Assembly: GCF_014643535.1 (NCBI RefSeq)
Contig: NZ_BMJQ01000005.1
Location: 248,001 to 312,000 of the forward strand
From: Aliidongia dinghuensis
GTDB taxonomy: Bacteria > Pseudomonadota > Alphaproteobacteria > ATCC43930 > CGMCC-115725
Direction of reading: 5' to 3'
DNA length: 64,000 nucleotides
This document shows, in pieces, positions 10,161 through 18,058 of this stretch. Below the pieces are notes generated by a model. The model searched no databases. It saw nothing but the letters and a program-made list of their open reading frames with translations, and was not told where the DNA came from. Each line of letters starts with the position of its first letter. The first letter of the stretch is position 1. Position numbers and translations under genes: made by a program.

Positions 10161-10189
10161 ACAGTAGGGCGCGTTCCAGATCCTGTCCA
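10161..10189 (-). promoter_or_regulatory. Candidate rpoH promoter
   Basis: On the minus strand TGGACA (10189-10184) is followed after 17 bases by TACTGT (10166-10161), about 88 bases before the rpoH ATG and just after the rluD stop. It would let rpoH be transcribed separately from rluD. Confidence 0.45.
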
Positions 10190-10197
10190 GTTTTGAG

Positions 10198-11208
10198 TCA
10201 TTCTAGAATTGCTACCAGATCTGCGAGATCTGCAGGCAGCGGGCTCTTGAAACTCAAATGCTCGCCAGTGGTCGGATGCTCGAAGCCCAGGAGCCAGGCA
10301 TGCAGCGCCTGGCGCGGGAACTGTCCGGCCATGGCGGCGGCGGCCGGGTCGAGCTGCTTCAGGTGTGCCGGCCGGACGCGGCCATAGACCTGGTCGCCGA
10401 TCAGCGGATGGCCGATCTCGGTCATGTGAACGCGGATCTGGTGGGTTCGTCCCGTCGCGAGTCGGCATTCGACGAGGGCCGCCGCAAGGCCGAGCGGCCG
10501 CACCACCTTGTAGCGGGTAAGCGCAGGCTTGCCGGAGGCCACGACCGCCATTTTCTTGCGATTGACCGGGCTGCGGCCGATCGGGCCGTCGATCTCGCCC
10601 TCGCGCGGGTTCGGCACGCCCCAGACCACGGCCCAGTAGGCGCGCTCGATCGTGCGTTCGGCAAAGGCGGCAGAGAGGGCGACATGGGCACGGTCGGTCT
10701 TGGCGACGACCATGAGCCCGCTCGTGTCCTTGTCGAGGCGATGGACGATGCCCGGGCGCTTGACCCCGCCGATGCCGGTCAGGCTGTCGCCGCAATGGGC
10801 GAGCAGCGCATTGACCAGCGTCTGGTCGAGATTGCCGGCGGCCGGATGGACGACCAGGCCGACCGGCTTGTCCAAGACCAGAAGCTCCGTATCCTCGTAG
10901 ACGATGGCAAGGTCCATGGCTTGGGGCTGCGGCCGGTCGTCGACCGGCGGTGGCGGCGCCAGGACGAGGCGCTGGCCCGGTTTGACCCTCAAGGACGGGT
11001 TGGCTATGGTCGCGCCGTCGACCGTCAGCCGGCCCTCCTCGATGAGCGCCTTGAGGCGCGAGCGCGAGAAGTCGCCGAGCCGCTCTGCCAGCAGCCGGTC
11101 GACCCGCTGCCCGGTCTCCTCGGGTGCGACAAGGATATCGATCGCCGGGATCTCGGTCGCTGAGGGGCCGGCGGACGGGTCGGCGAGCGGTGCGGAAGTC
11201 TCATTCAT
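10198..11208 (-). CDS. rluD: 23S rRNA pseudouridine synthase RluD
   Basis: Converts uridines of helix 69 of 23S rRNA to pseudouridine. The 336-residue product has an N-terminal S4-like domain (RVDRLLAERL...LKALIEEGRLTVDG), then the RluA-type catalytic domain with the hallmark GIVHRLDKDTSGLM containing the catalytic Asp, and the RLATGRTHQIRVHM and GHPLIGDQVYG motifs. The frame extends 107 codons further upstream, but the ATG at 11208 starts directly before the recognisable N-terminus. Its start lies only 22 bases from the start of the divergent gene at 11231. Confidence 0.95.
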   Translation of the reverse strand: MNETSAPLADPSAGPSATEIPAIDILVAPEETGQRVDRLLAERLGDFSRSRLKALIEEGRLTVDGATIANPSLRVKPGQRLVLAPPPPVDDRPQPQAMDLAIVYEDTELLVLDKPVGLVVHPAAGNLDQTLVNALLAHCGDSLTGIGGVKRPGIVHRLDKDTSGLMVVAKTDRAHVALSAAFAERTIERAYWAVVWGVPNPREGEIDGPIGRSPVNRKKMAVVASGKPALTRYKVVRPLGLAAALVECRLATGRTHQIRVHMTEIGHPLIGDQVYGRVRPAHLKQLDPAAAAMAGQFPRQALHAWLLGFEHPTTGEHLSFKSPLPADLADLVAILE

Positions 11209-11230
11209 ATGGGCAAGGTGGACCGAACAG

Positions 11231-11551
11231 ATGCGTTGGCTCAAGGCCGCTGTCATCATCATGGGCGTCATGATCGTGGCGATGCTCGTTACCATCGTCG
11301 TGACGATCTTCCGGCGCATGAGCGCCCCCCGGCCCGCGGCACCGGTCGCGGTCGAGGCGCCGGCGGTGCCCGGCACGCCCGCGCAGGCCGACGTGACCCT
11401 ACCGGCCGGCTTTTCGCTCAGGCAAGTGACGGCGGCCGGCGGCCGCATCGTGCTGCATCTCGCCGCAGCGGACGGGCGGGAAAGCCTGATGCTCATTGAT
11501 CCCACGACCGGTAAGGTCGCGCTCACCATCGCCCTTCATACGGCACCCTGA
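11231..11551 (+). CDS. Small single-pass membrane protein, DUF6476-like
   Basis: A 106-residue protein starting MRWLKAAV, with one N-terminal transmembrane segment (about residues 4-25), a Pro/Ala-rich linker, and a C-terminal part of short beta-like stretches ending in a PTTGKVALTI segment. Position opposite rluD and the sequence match the DUF6476 type seen in that position in related bacteria, from memory. Function unknown. The open frame runs back to 10904 but that part is the rluD antisense shadow. AAGGTGG about 11 bases upstream of the ATG at 11231 can serve as ribosome-binding site. Confidence 0.75.
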   Translation: MRWLKAAVIIMGVMIVAMLVTIVVTIFRRMSAPRPAAPVAVEAPAVPGTPAQADVTLPAGFSLRQVTAAGGRIVLHLAAADGRESLMLIDPTTGKVALTIALHTAP

Positions 11552-11589
11552 TCATTCGTTCTCCAGGCAGGACGGGAGCATCGAGTCCC

Positions 11590-12624
11590 ATGCATTTCGC
11601 CAGCGACAACACGGCCGGCATTTCGCCCGAGATCCTGGCCGCCCTCGCCGCGGTCAACGACGGGGCCGCCGCCTCCTACGGCGCCGATCCCGTGACCGCC
11701 CGGCTCGAGGCGAAGCTCGCCGACCTGTTCGAGCACGAAGTTGCGGTCTTCCCGGTTGCGACCGGCACTGCGGCGAATGCGCTGGGGCTGGCCGCCGTGA
11801 CGCCGCCCTGGGGGGCGGTGCTGTGCCATGCCGGCGCGCACATCGCCTGCGACGAGGCGAACGCGCCCGAATTCTATAGCGCTGGTGCCAAGCTGGTGCC
11901 GATCGACGGGCCGGACGGCAAGCTGGCGCTCGCCGATCTCGAGGCTCGCCTGCCGGGCGATCTCGGTAACCCGCACCATGCCCAGCCGGCGGCGATCAGC
12001 CTGACCCAGGCGACCGAGTGCGGCACCGCCTATCGTCCGGGCGAGATCGCCGCCATCTCGGCGCTGGCGCACCGCCATGGCCTCGCGGTCCATATGGACG
12101 GTGCGCGCTTCGCCAATGCGCTGGTCCATCTGGGCGTGAGCCCGGCCGAGCTCACCTGGCGTGCCGGCGTCGACGTGCTGTCGTTCGGCGCCACCAAGAA
12201 CGGCGCGCTCGCGGCCGAGGCGATCGTGTTTTTCGATCCGGCACGGGCCAGGGACATGCCGTTCCGCCGCAAGCGCGCCGGGCATCTCTTCTCCAAGATG
12301 CGCTTCCTGTCGGCGCAGCTCGACGCCTATGTGACGGACGGGCTGTGGCTCCGCAATGCCCGCCACGCCAATGCGGCGGCCCAGCGATTGGCCGAAGGGC
12401 TTGGCCGCCTGCCGGGCGCGCGGCTTCGCCATCCGGTTGAGGCGAACGAATTGTTCGTGGAGTTGCCGGAACGGGTGATCACGGGTCTCGCCGCTGCCGG
12501 CGCCCAGTTCCACCGCTGGGAGGGGCCGACCAGCACCTGCATCCGGCTGGTCACCGCCTGGAACATCGGGGACGCCGAGGTGAGTGCGTTTCTGGAGGCG
12601 GCGAGTCGGCTCGCAGGCCGTTGA
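11590..12624 (+). CDS. Low-specificity L-threonine aldolase (beta-eliminating lyase family)
   Basis: A PLP-dependent fold-type I enzyme expected to cleave L-threonine or L-allo-threonine to glycine and acetaldehyde. The 344-residue product starts directly with FASDNTAGISPEI, matching the family N-terminus. It has the VATGTAANALGL cofactor-phosphate loop, the HMDGARFANAL aspartate motif and the Schiff-base lysine in SFGATKNG (Lys203). Length is normal. It stands alone, 38 bases after the DUF6476-like gene on the same strand, and is followed by a 487-base leader region for the decarboxylase operon. Confidence 0.92.
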   Translation: MHFASDNTAGISPEILAALAAVNDGAAASYGADPVTARLEAKLADLFEHEVAVFPVATGTAANALGLAAVTPPWGAVLCHAGAHIACDEANAPEFYSAGAKLVPIDGPDGKLALADLEARLPGDLGNPHHAQPAAISLTQATECGTAYRPGEIAAISALAHRHGLAVHMDGARFANALVHLGVSPAELTWRAGVDVLSFGATKNGALAAEAIVFFDPARARDMPFRRKRAGHLFSKMRFLSAQLDAYVTDGLWLRNARHANAAAQRLAEGLGRLPGARLRHPVEANELFVELPERVITGLAAAGAQFHRWEGPTSTCIRLVTAWNIGDAEVSAFLEAASRLAGR

Positions 12625-12747
12625 TCCGCCGTCTGCGAATCCTGCGCCAACGCCGCTAAAAAACCATGAAAAAGCTGGCGGATAACCCCGGAAAATCACA
12701 GCGCCGCTGGTATGCGCTGAAAACATATTCGAGCCTACGAATTTCAC

Positions 12748-12775
12748 TTGCATCGCCCGAGCGAAGGCGTATTTA
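12748..12775 (+). promoter_or_regulatory. Candidate promoter of the polyamine leader
   Basis: TTGCAT (12748-12753), a 16-base gap and TATTTA (12770-12775) lie at the start of the long leader that precedes the decarboxylase gene. From the end of the aldolase gene (12625) to here I see AT-rich runs but no coding potential. Confidence 0.35.
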
Positions 12776-13111
12776 GACCCCTGTTTGACGCACTCGCACG
12801 TGCCTATGGCCCTTCGTGGTTATGCAACGACGTAACGCGTCCTTTTTGGCAGAACCGGTCTGGTGGACCGGTCCCGAGAGGGAAGTCGGTATGTTTGCTA
12901 ACTATGGCAGGGCCATGTGGTCCTGGTCCGCTGCGCGGAACGACATCCTACTGGGCGGCATCAATGCCGACAGTAGTCGAAGTTCGTGCTGAGGCGGTTT
13001 CACAAAAAAGCCGCAGAATAAATCGCAACTGCCGACCGTTTGGTCTGTGGTGGGTTTTCCACTTCCTTTGTCCCGGCAAAGTATCCGGGTGCGAAGAGGG
13101 GTGCGTCATCA
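12776..13111 (+). promoter_or_regulatory. Structured 5' leader of ornithine-decarboxylase operon, speF-motif candidate
   Basis: More than 300 bases without a large gene sit directly before a decarboxylase of the ODC family. An RNA motif called speF leader is known upstream of such genes in alphaproteobacteria; assignment here rests on position and structure, not on a covariance search. Visible hairpins: ACCGGTC (12854-12860) with GACCGGT (12866-12872); CCC/GGG (12873-12875, 12880-12882) overlapping the uORF ribosome-binding site; GCGGT/GCCGC (12994-13014) starting right after the uORF stop; GACC/GGTC (13034-13045); GTGG/CCAC with a T-rich loop (13050-13062); CCCGG/CCGGG (13072-13089) shortly before the GAAGAGGGG ribosome-binding site of the decarboxylase. 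This arrangement suits translation- or attenuation-based control by polyamine or ornithine. Confidence 0.55.
12891..12992 (+). CDS. Upstream ORF (33-residue leader peptide candidate)
   Basis: ATG at 12891 opens a 33-codon frame ending at TGA 12990-12992. It has the best ribosome-binding site in the region: AGAGGGAAG at 12877-12885, 5 bases before the ATG. The peptide begins MFANYGRAMWSWSAARND and ends in a Ser/Arg/Cys-rich tail. A hairpin begins 2 bases after the stop, and the decarboxylase starts 119 bases downstream. In enterobacteria a short leader peptide (SpeFL) upstream of speF senses ornithine by stalling the ribosome; a similar role here is inference, and this peptide is not visibly similar to that one. 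Confidence 0.5.
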   Translation: MFANYGRAMWSWSAARNDILLGGINADSSRSSC

Positions 13112-14386
13112 ATGCTCAAGGCTCGTTCCCGTGTCGCGGTCGGCCCGCTTCGCCGTCCCGTCATCACCCCCATCCCGCTCACCTCGGTGGACGCGCTCGT
13201 CGAGGAGTTGCGCCCGGTAGAGCCGATGGTCGCGATCCGTCCGCGCACGCTGCGCCGCACGGCCGAGCGCTTCGTCACCACTTTTCCGGGTGACGTGCTC
13301 TATGCCGTGAAGTGCAACCCGGAGCCGACGGTGCTGCGCGCGCTGTGGCGCGGCGGCGTGCGCCACTTCGACTGCGCCTCGCTCGGCGAGATCCGCGTCG
13401 TGCGCTCGCTGTTCGCCGATGCGCAGATCCACTACATGCATCCGATCAAGCAGGCGGCGGCGATCCGCGAGGCTTACGAGACGTTCGGCGTGCGCGACTT
13501 CTCGGTCGACTCGGCCGAGGAGATCGAGAAGATCGTGGCCGCGACCAACGGCGCCCGCGACCTCGGCATCTACGTCCGGCTCGCCATGCCCAAGGGCCAG
13601 ACGGTCTATGACCTGTCGGGCAAGTTCGGCGCGCCCGCGGCCGAGATGCCGGCGCTGCTGCGCCAGGCGCGCGCGGCGGCCAAGGTCCTCGGCCTCTGCT
13701 TCCATGTCGGCTCGCAGTGCATGGACCCGGGCGTCTACGAGCGGGCGCTCGAGCTTGCCGGCCGGGTCATCGCCGAGGCGGGCGTCCAGGTCGACGGCAT
13801 CGATGTCGGCGGCGGCTTCCCGGTCAGCTATCCGGACGTGACGCCGCCGGCGCTTGGGGCCTATTTCGAGGCGATCCAGCGCGGCTTCGCGCGGCTCGGC
13901 CTGGCGCAAGGCACGCGGCTCTGGTGCGAGCCGGGCCGGGCGCTGGTCGCGGCCGGCGCTTCGCTCGTCGTCCAGGTCGAGGCGCGCCGCGGCGACGTGC
14001 TCTACATCAACGACGGCATCTACGGCAACCTGTCGGACGCCGGCGTGCCGAAGTGGCGCTTCCCGGCACGGCTCGTGCGCAAGGCCGACGGCTCGGCCGT
14101 CGAGGCCTCGGCCGAGACGACCGGCTTCGCCTTCTACGGCCCGACCTGCGACAGCGCCGATTTCATGCAAGGCCCGTTCTTCCTGCCGTCCGATGTCAAG
14201 ACGGGCGATTGGATCGAGCTCGGCCAGCTCGGCGCCTACGGTGCCTGTCTGCGTACCGCCTTCAACGGCTTCGACCGGGTCCTCCTGACGGAGGTTCGCG
14301 ACGAGCCGCTGCTTACCACACCCGGCCATCTCGATGGTTCGGACGCGATCGTCGGCCAGCCGGCCGACCGGACCGTCCAGGCCTGA
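13112..14386 (+). CDS. Fold-III PLP-dependent decarboxylase, ornithine/lysine decarboxylase family
   Basis: A 424-residue alanine-racemase-fold decarboxylase. Diagnostic features: YAVKCNPEP with the PLP lysine Lys67, HVGSQC, GGGFP, CEPGRALV (phosphate binding), YINDGIYG with the substrate-binding Asp, and GPTCDSADF with the catalytic Cys346 supplied across the dimer. These fit ornithine decarboxylase or a bifunctional ornithine/lysine enzyme making putrescine or cadaverine. The frame begins at 13040, but ATG 13112 follows GAAGAGGGG and matches the family better. The second decarboxylase begins 91 bases downstream on the same strand; homospermidine synthase follows. Substrate preference cannot be read by eye. 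Confidence 0.88.
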   Translation: MLKARSRVAVGPLRRPVITPIPLTSVDALVEELRPVEPMVAIRPRTLRRTAERFVTTFPGDVLYAVKCNPEPTVLRALWRGGVRHFDCASLGEIRVVRSLFADAQIHYMHPIKQAAAIREAYETFGVRDFSVDSAEEIEKIVAATNGARDLGIYVRLAMPKGQTVYDLSGKFGAPAAEMPALLRQARAAAKVLGLCFHVGSQCMDPGVYERALELAGRVIAEAGVQVDGIDVGGGFPVSYPDVTPPALGAYFEAIQRGFARLGLAQGTRLWCEPGRALVAAGASLVVQVEARRGDVLYINDGIYGNLSDAGVPKWRFPARLVRKADGSAVEASAETTGFAFYGPTCDSADFMQGPFFLPSDVKTGDWIELGQLGAYGACLRTAFNGFDRVLLTEVRDEPLLTTPGHLDGSDAIVGQPADRTVQA

Positions 14387-14477
14387 CGGAGAGCCAATTC
14401 CACGTAACCCCGGGGATCCCGATGGATTTGACGGTGGCGCGTCCGGCAGGGCCGCCGCCGATGAAGGAACGACTGCC

Positions 14478-15608
14478 ATGACCGCCAAGATTGCCCGCTT
14501 TCTCGAAGACACCCAGCCGCCGACCCCTTGCCTGGTCGTCGACCTCGATGTCGTCGAGGAAAGCTATCGGACGCTGCGCACGGTGCTGCCGCTCGCGCGC
14601 ATCTTCTACGCGGTGAAGGCCAATCCGGCGGCGCCGATCCTTGACCGGCTGAACGGGCTCGGCTCGAGCTTCGACACGGCGAGCCGCGGCGAGATCGAGA
14701 TGTGCTTGCGCGCCGGCGCCACGCCGGACCGGATCTCGTTCGGCAACACGATCAAGAAGGAGCGCGACATCGCCTTCGCCTACGAGGCGGGTGTCCGGCT
14801 CTTTGCGTTCGACAGCGCCGCCGAGCTTGCCAAGATCGCCGCGGCGGCGCCGGGCGCCAAGGTGTTCTGCCGCATCCTGGTCGAATGCGAGGGTGCCGAA
14901 TGGCCGCTGTCGAAGAAGTTCGGCTGCTCGCCCGAGATGGCGGTCGAGCTCCTGTCGGCTGCGCGCGACCTGGGCCTCGATCCCTACGGCGTCTCGTTCC
15001 ACGTCGGCTCGCAGCAGACGAACCTCGGTCAGTGGGACTCGGCGGTGGGCCGCGCCGCCGCCATGTTCTCGGTGCTGGCCGAGCGCGACATCGCGCTCAA
15101 GATGGTCAACCTGGGCGGCGGCTTCCCGGCGCATTACCGCCAGGGCGTCGAGCCGATCGAGCGCTATGCCGATGTGGTGATGACCGCCATCACCACCCAT
15201 TTTGGCAACGACCTGCCCGAGATCATCATCGAGCCTGGCCGCTCGATGGTCGGCGACGCCGGTGTGATCCAGAGCGAAGTCGTGCTGATCTCGACCAAGG
15301 AGATCGGCGATGAGAAGCGCTGGGTCTATCTTGATGTCGGCAAGTTCGGCGGCCTCGCCGAGACGATGGACGAGGCGATCAAGTACAAGCTCCGGACGCC
15401 GCACGACGGCCAGGTCGGCGGCCCGATCGTGCTCGCAGGCCCGACCTGCGACAGCGCCGACATCCTGTACGAGAAGACCGAGTACGAAATGCCGTTCGCG
15501 CTCAAGATCGGCGACAAGGTGGAGATCCTCTCGACCGGGGCCTATACCTCCACCTACTCGGCAGTGTGCTTCAACGGCTTCGAGCCTTTGAGGACTTACT
15601 GCATCTAA
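14478..15608 (+). CDS. odc: Ornithine decarboxylase (rhizobial Odc2-like)
   Basis: A 376-residue fold-III decarboxylase close in size and wording to the rhizobial Odc2 enzymes: CLVVDLDVV at the N-terminus, YAVKANP with Lys47, ISFGNTIKKERD, EGAEWPLSKKFGC, FHVGSQQ, IIIEPGRSMVG, and GPTCDSAD with Cys324. Where copy 1 has NDGIYG this enzyme has DVGKFGGLAETM, as in the Odc2 type. It makes putrescine from ornithine, the substrate of the homospermidine synthase downstream. ATG 14478 is preceded by AAGGA. A frame open from 14334 is not coding-like. A hairpin follows the stop. Confidence 0.92.
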   Translation: MTAKIARFLEDTQPPTPCLVVDLDVVEESYRTLRTVLPLARIFYAVKANPAAPILDRLNGLGSSFDTASRGEIEMCLRAGATPDRISFGNTIKKERDIAFAYEAGVRLFAFDSAAELAKIAAAAPGAKVFCRILVECEGAEWPLSKKFGCSPEMAVELLSAARDLGLDPYGVSFHVGSQQTNLGQWDSAVGRAAAMFSVLAERDIALKMVNLGGGFPAHYRQGVEPIERYADVVMTAITTHFGNDLPEIIIEPGRSMVGDAGVIQSEVVLISTKEIGDEKRWVYLDVGKFGGLAETMDEAIKYKLRTPHDGQVGGPIVLAGPTCDSADILYEKTEYEMPFALKIGDKVEILSTGAYTSTYSAVCFNGFEPLRTYCI

Positions 15609-15620
15609 ACCGGGCAGAAG

Positions 15621-15650
15621 GTGCCGGAATCCTTCTCTGCATTCCGGCAC
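15621..15650 (+). terminator. Hairpin after the decarboxylase genes
   Basis: GTGCCGGAAT (15621-15630) pairs perfectly with ATTCCGGCAC (15641-15650) around a 10-base loop, starting 12 bases after the odc stop. The downstream sequence is only weakly T-rich, so termination may be partial. The rest of the gap to hss (15651-15916) holds no gene or strong promoter that I can recognise. Confidence 0.55.
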
Positions 15651-15916
15651 TACTTCCGTGAGCCGTTCCAGGGTAGTCTGATGGGCGTTTGTCCCTTCGG
15701 CCTGGGCGGTTGCGGCTCGCCCTGAGCCGCAGAGATCTGAGAAGAACCGTTCCTGCCGCGTCATCCCCAGGTCCGGGACCGCGGTAGGAACATTGTGCTT
15801 GATGGCAGGCTGCCTGGAAACGGGCCGGCCTTGCCCGCCGTTTGCATAGCGGAGTCCGAAAGATTTTCCGCGAGGCGATCGGCGCGAGGCGTGAATGAAG
15901 CGGTAGAGGTGTCGAG

Positions 15917-17347
15917 ATGGTTGAAAAAGTTGCCTTCGCAGGGCGCATTCTCATGCTGGGGTTCGGTAGCGTCGGCCAATGCACGCTACCGGTGATTCCA
16001 CGCCATTTCGATATGCCGGTTGAGCGGATCTCAGTCATCGACGCGGACGACCACGAGGCTCAGTTCGCGCCGTTCGAGGCCATGGGCATGCGCTATCTCC
16101 GCGTCTGCCTGACGCCGGAGAATCTGGAGGGCATGCTGGCCCAGCACGCGGGCCCGGGCGATCTCATCATCAACCTGACGGCCGGCGTCGACGCGATCTC
16201 GATCATGGACTGGTGCCAGCATCGCGGCGTGCTCTATGTCGACACCTCGCTCGAGCCTTGGGCCGAGCTCTATGAGGATGCGAGCCTGCCGCCGTGGAAG
16301 CGGACCCACTATGAGAGCCACGAGGTGACGCGTGCGCGGGCGCGCAGCCACTGGCGGCCGGATGGGCCGACCTGCATCGTGACGCACGGCGCCAATCCCG
16401 GGATGGTCAATCACTTCGTCAAGGAAGCGCTCCTGACCATTGCCGAGCGCACCGGCACCCAGCCGGCATCCTCGCCCAAGACGCGCGCTGAATGGGCGGC
16501 GCTGGCGCAGGGGACCGGCACCAAGGTCATCCATATCGCCGAGCGCGACACGCAGCGCTCGTCGATCGCGAAGCACCCGGACGAGTTCGTCAATACCTGG
16601 AGCGTGCTGGGATATTGGGGCGAGGCCTACTATCCGGCCGAGCTCGGCTGGGGCAGCCACGAGAAGATGCTGCCGCCGAAAGCCCAGCATTTCACCCATG
16701 GGCCGGGCAATTGCATCTATATGCTGCAGCCGGGCGGCCAGACGCTGGTGCGCTCGTGGGTGCCGGACGGCGGTCCGATCTACGGCTTCGTCATCTCGCA
16801 TTCCGAGAGCGTGACGCTCAGCGACTATTTCACTGCCTATGATAACGGCCGGCCGGTCTACCGCCCGACGGTGCATTACGCCTATCACCCGACGACCGAC
16901 GCGATCGCGTCGCTGCGCGAGCTCATGATGCGCGACTGGCAGCCGGTGGAGCAGGAGCGGATCATGCAGGACGACATCGTCGACGGCATGGACGAACTGG
17001 GCGTGCTGCTGATGGGCCATGGGCTCGGCGCCTATTGGTACGGCTCGCAGCTGTCGATCCAGGAGGCGCGCGAGATCATCCCTGGGCAGAACGCGACGGC
17101 GGTGCAGGTCGTGGCCGGCGTGATCTCGGCCGCGGTCTGGGCCGCCCGGAACCCGCGCCGCGGCTATTGCGAGCCCGAGGCCCTGCCGCATGACGAGATC
17201 CTGGCGATCGCCCGGCCCTATCTCGGCCCCATGGTCGGGGTCGAGAGCGACTGGACGCCGCTCAAGGACCGCACGACCATGTTCCCGGAGCCGTGGCTCG
17301 ACCGAACCGATCCCTGGCAGTTCTCGAACTTCCTGCTGCGCACTTGA
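15917..17347 (+). CDS. hss: Homospermidine synthase
   Basis: A 476-residue NAD-dependent enzyme that makes sym-homospermidine from putrescine, the common long polyamine of many alphaproteobacteria. The N-terminal Rossmann segment reads ILMLGFGSVGQCTLP; then LIINLTAGVDAISIMDWC, THGANPGMVNHF and the saccharopine-dehydrogenase-like C-terminal part with EILAIARPYLGP follow, at normal length. It lies on the same strand as the two decarboxylase genes but 308 bases away, with a hairpin between, so it may have its own promoter. A strong bidirectional terminator follows. Confidence 0.95.
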   Translation: MVEKVAFAGRILMLGFGSVGQCTLPVIPRHFDMPVERISVIDADDHEAQFAPFEAMGMRYLRVCLTPENLEGMLAQHAGPGDLIINLTAGVDAISIMDWCQHRGVLYVDTSLEPWAELYEDASLPPWKRTHYESHEVTRARARSHWRPDGPTCIVTHGANPGMVNHFVKEALLTIAERTGTQPASSPKTRAEWAALAQGTGTKVIHIAERDTQRSSIAKHPDEFVNTWSVLGYWGEAYYPAELGWGSHEKMLPPKAQHFTHGPGNCIYMLQPGGQTLVRSWVPDGGPIYGFVISHSESVTLSDYFTAYDNGRPVYRPTVHYAYHPTTDAIASLRELMMRDWQPVEQERIMQDDIVDGMDELGVLLMGHGLGAYWYGSQLSIQEAREIIPGQNATAVQVVAGVISAAVWAARNPRRGYCEPEALPHDEILAIARPYLGPMVGVESDWTPLKDRTTMFPEPWLDRTDPWQFSNFLLRT

Positions 17348-17373
17348 TCGGCCTCAGCGGATACCCCTAAGAA

Positions 17374-17406
17374 AAAGGCCGCCGTCCCGATAGGGCGGCG
17401 GCCTTT
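17374..17406. terminator. Bidirectional terminator between hss and mlaC
   Basis: AAAGGCCGCCG (17374-17384) pairs with CGGCGGCCTTT (17396-17406); CCC/GGG extends the stem after one bulged T around a GATA loop. A-rich bases on the left give a T-tract for the minus-strand transcript and TTTGTCG follows on the plus strand. Confidence 0.85.
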
Positions 17407-17431
17407 GTCGTTCGGGCGCGGGTGGCGGCGA

Positions 17432-18058
17432 TCAGCCGCCGTTGGCCGCGATCTTCTGCTTCAGGATGTTGTCGAGCGCGTCGATGCCGGCCGAACCGCC
17501 GCCGTTGCGTTCGATGACCGAGCTGAACTCGGCGCGCTGGGTCACCGTCATGCTGAGGTTCTCGGCGACGACGTCGACGATCTTGAAGTTGCCGCCTTGC
17601 TTCTGGACCTTCCAGGTGATGTTGATCGGCGGGCCGCCGTTCGGCCGGACGATCTGGGACGAGACGCTGGCGCCTTCCGGATTGGACTGGCTGGCGCCCA
17701 CGGTGAATTTCTCGCCGGAATATTGGCTGAACCGATTGGCGTAGACCGCCACGACATAGGTCGAGAACAGCTTCAGATATTCCTGCTGCTGCGCCGGCGT
17801 GGCCACGTTCCAATAGCGGCCGAGCACGAAGCGGCCGATATAGGCAACGTCGAAGCCGTCCGTGAACAGCTTGTTGAACGCGGCCTCGCGCTCTTTCAGG
17901 CCCATCTGCTTGTTCTGCAGGATCTGGATCGTCTGGTCGCCCAGGCCCTGGATGAACGTCGCCGGCTCGTCGGCCGCGCGGGCCGGGGCAGGGGACAACG
18001 CGATCATCAGGGCGGCACCCAGTGCCAGGGTGCTGGAGATGAACTTCCACATAGTCAT
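17432..18058 (-). CDS. mlaC: MlaC/Ttg2D-family phospholipid-binding periplasmic protein
   Basis: MlaC-type proteins shuttle phospholipids between the outer-membrane MlaA complex and an inner-membrane ABC transporter. The 208-residue product starts MTMWKF with a signal peptide ending APARAADE (cleavage after ARA, about residue 29), then the family pattern FNKLFTDGFDVAYIGRFVLGRYW and EYLKLFSTYVVAVYANRF. The ATGA at 18058-18055 overlaps the mlaA stop, so the two are translationally coupled; the frame further upstream is only the mlaA shadow. No mlaFED ABC genes are in the window. Confidence 0.88.
   Translation of the reverse strand: MTMWKFISSTLALGAALMIALSPAPARAADEPATFIQGLGDQTIQILQNKQMGLKEREAAFNKLFTDGFDVAYIGRFVLGRYWNVATPAQQQEYLKLFSTYVVAVYANRFSQYSGEKFTVGASQSNPEGASVSSQIVRPNGGPPINITWKVQKQGGNFKIVDVVAENLSMTVTQRAEFSSVIERNGGGSAGIDALDNILKQKIAANGG

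Noticed and set aside
10904..11230. Longer version of the DUF6476-like gene starting at 10904.
   Set aside because: The extra part lies inside rluD on the opposite strand and translates to Arg/Ser-rich text; ATG 11231 starts at the membrane helix.
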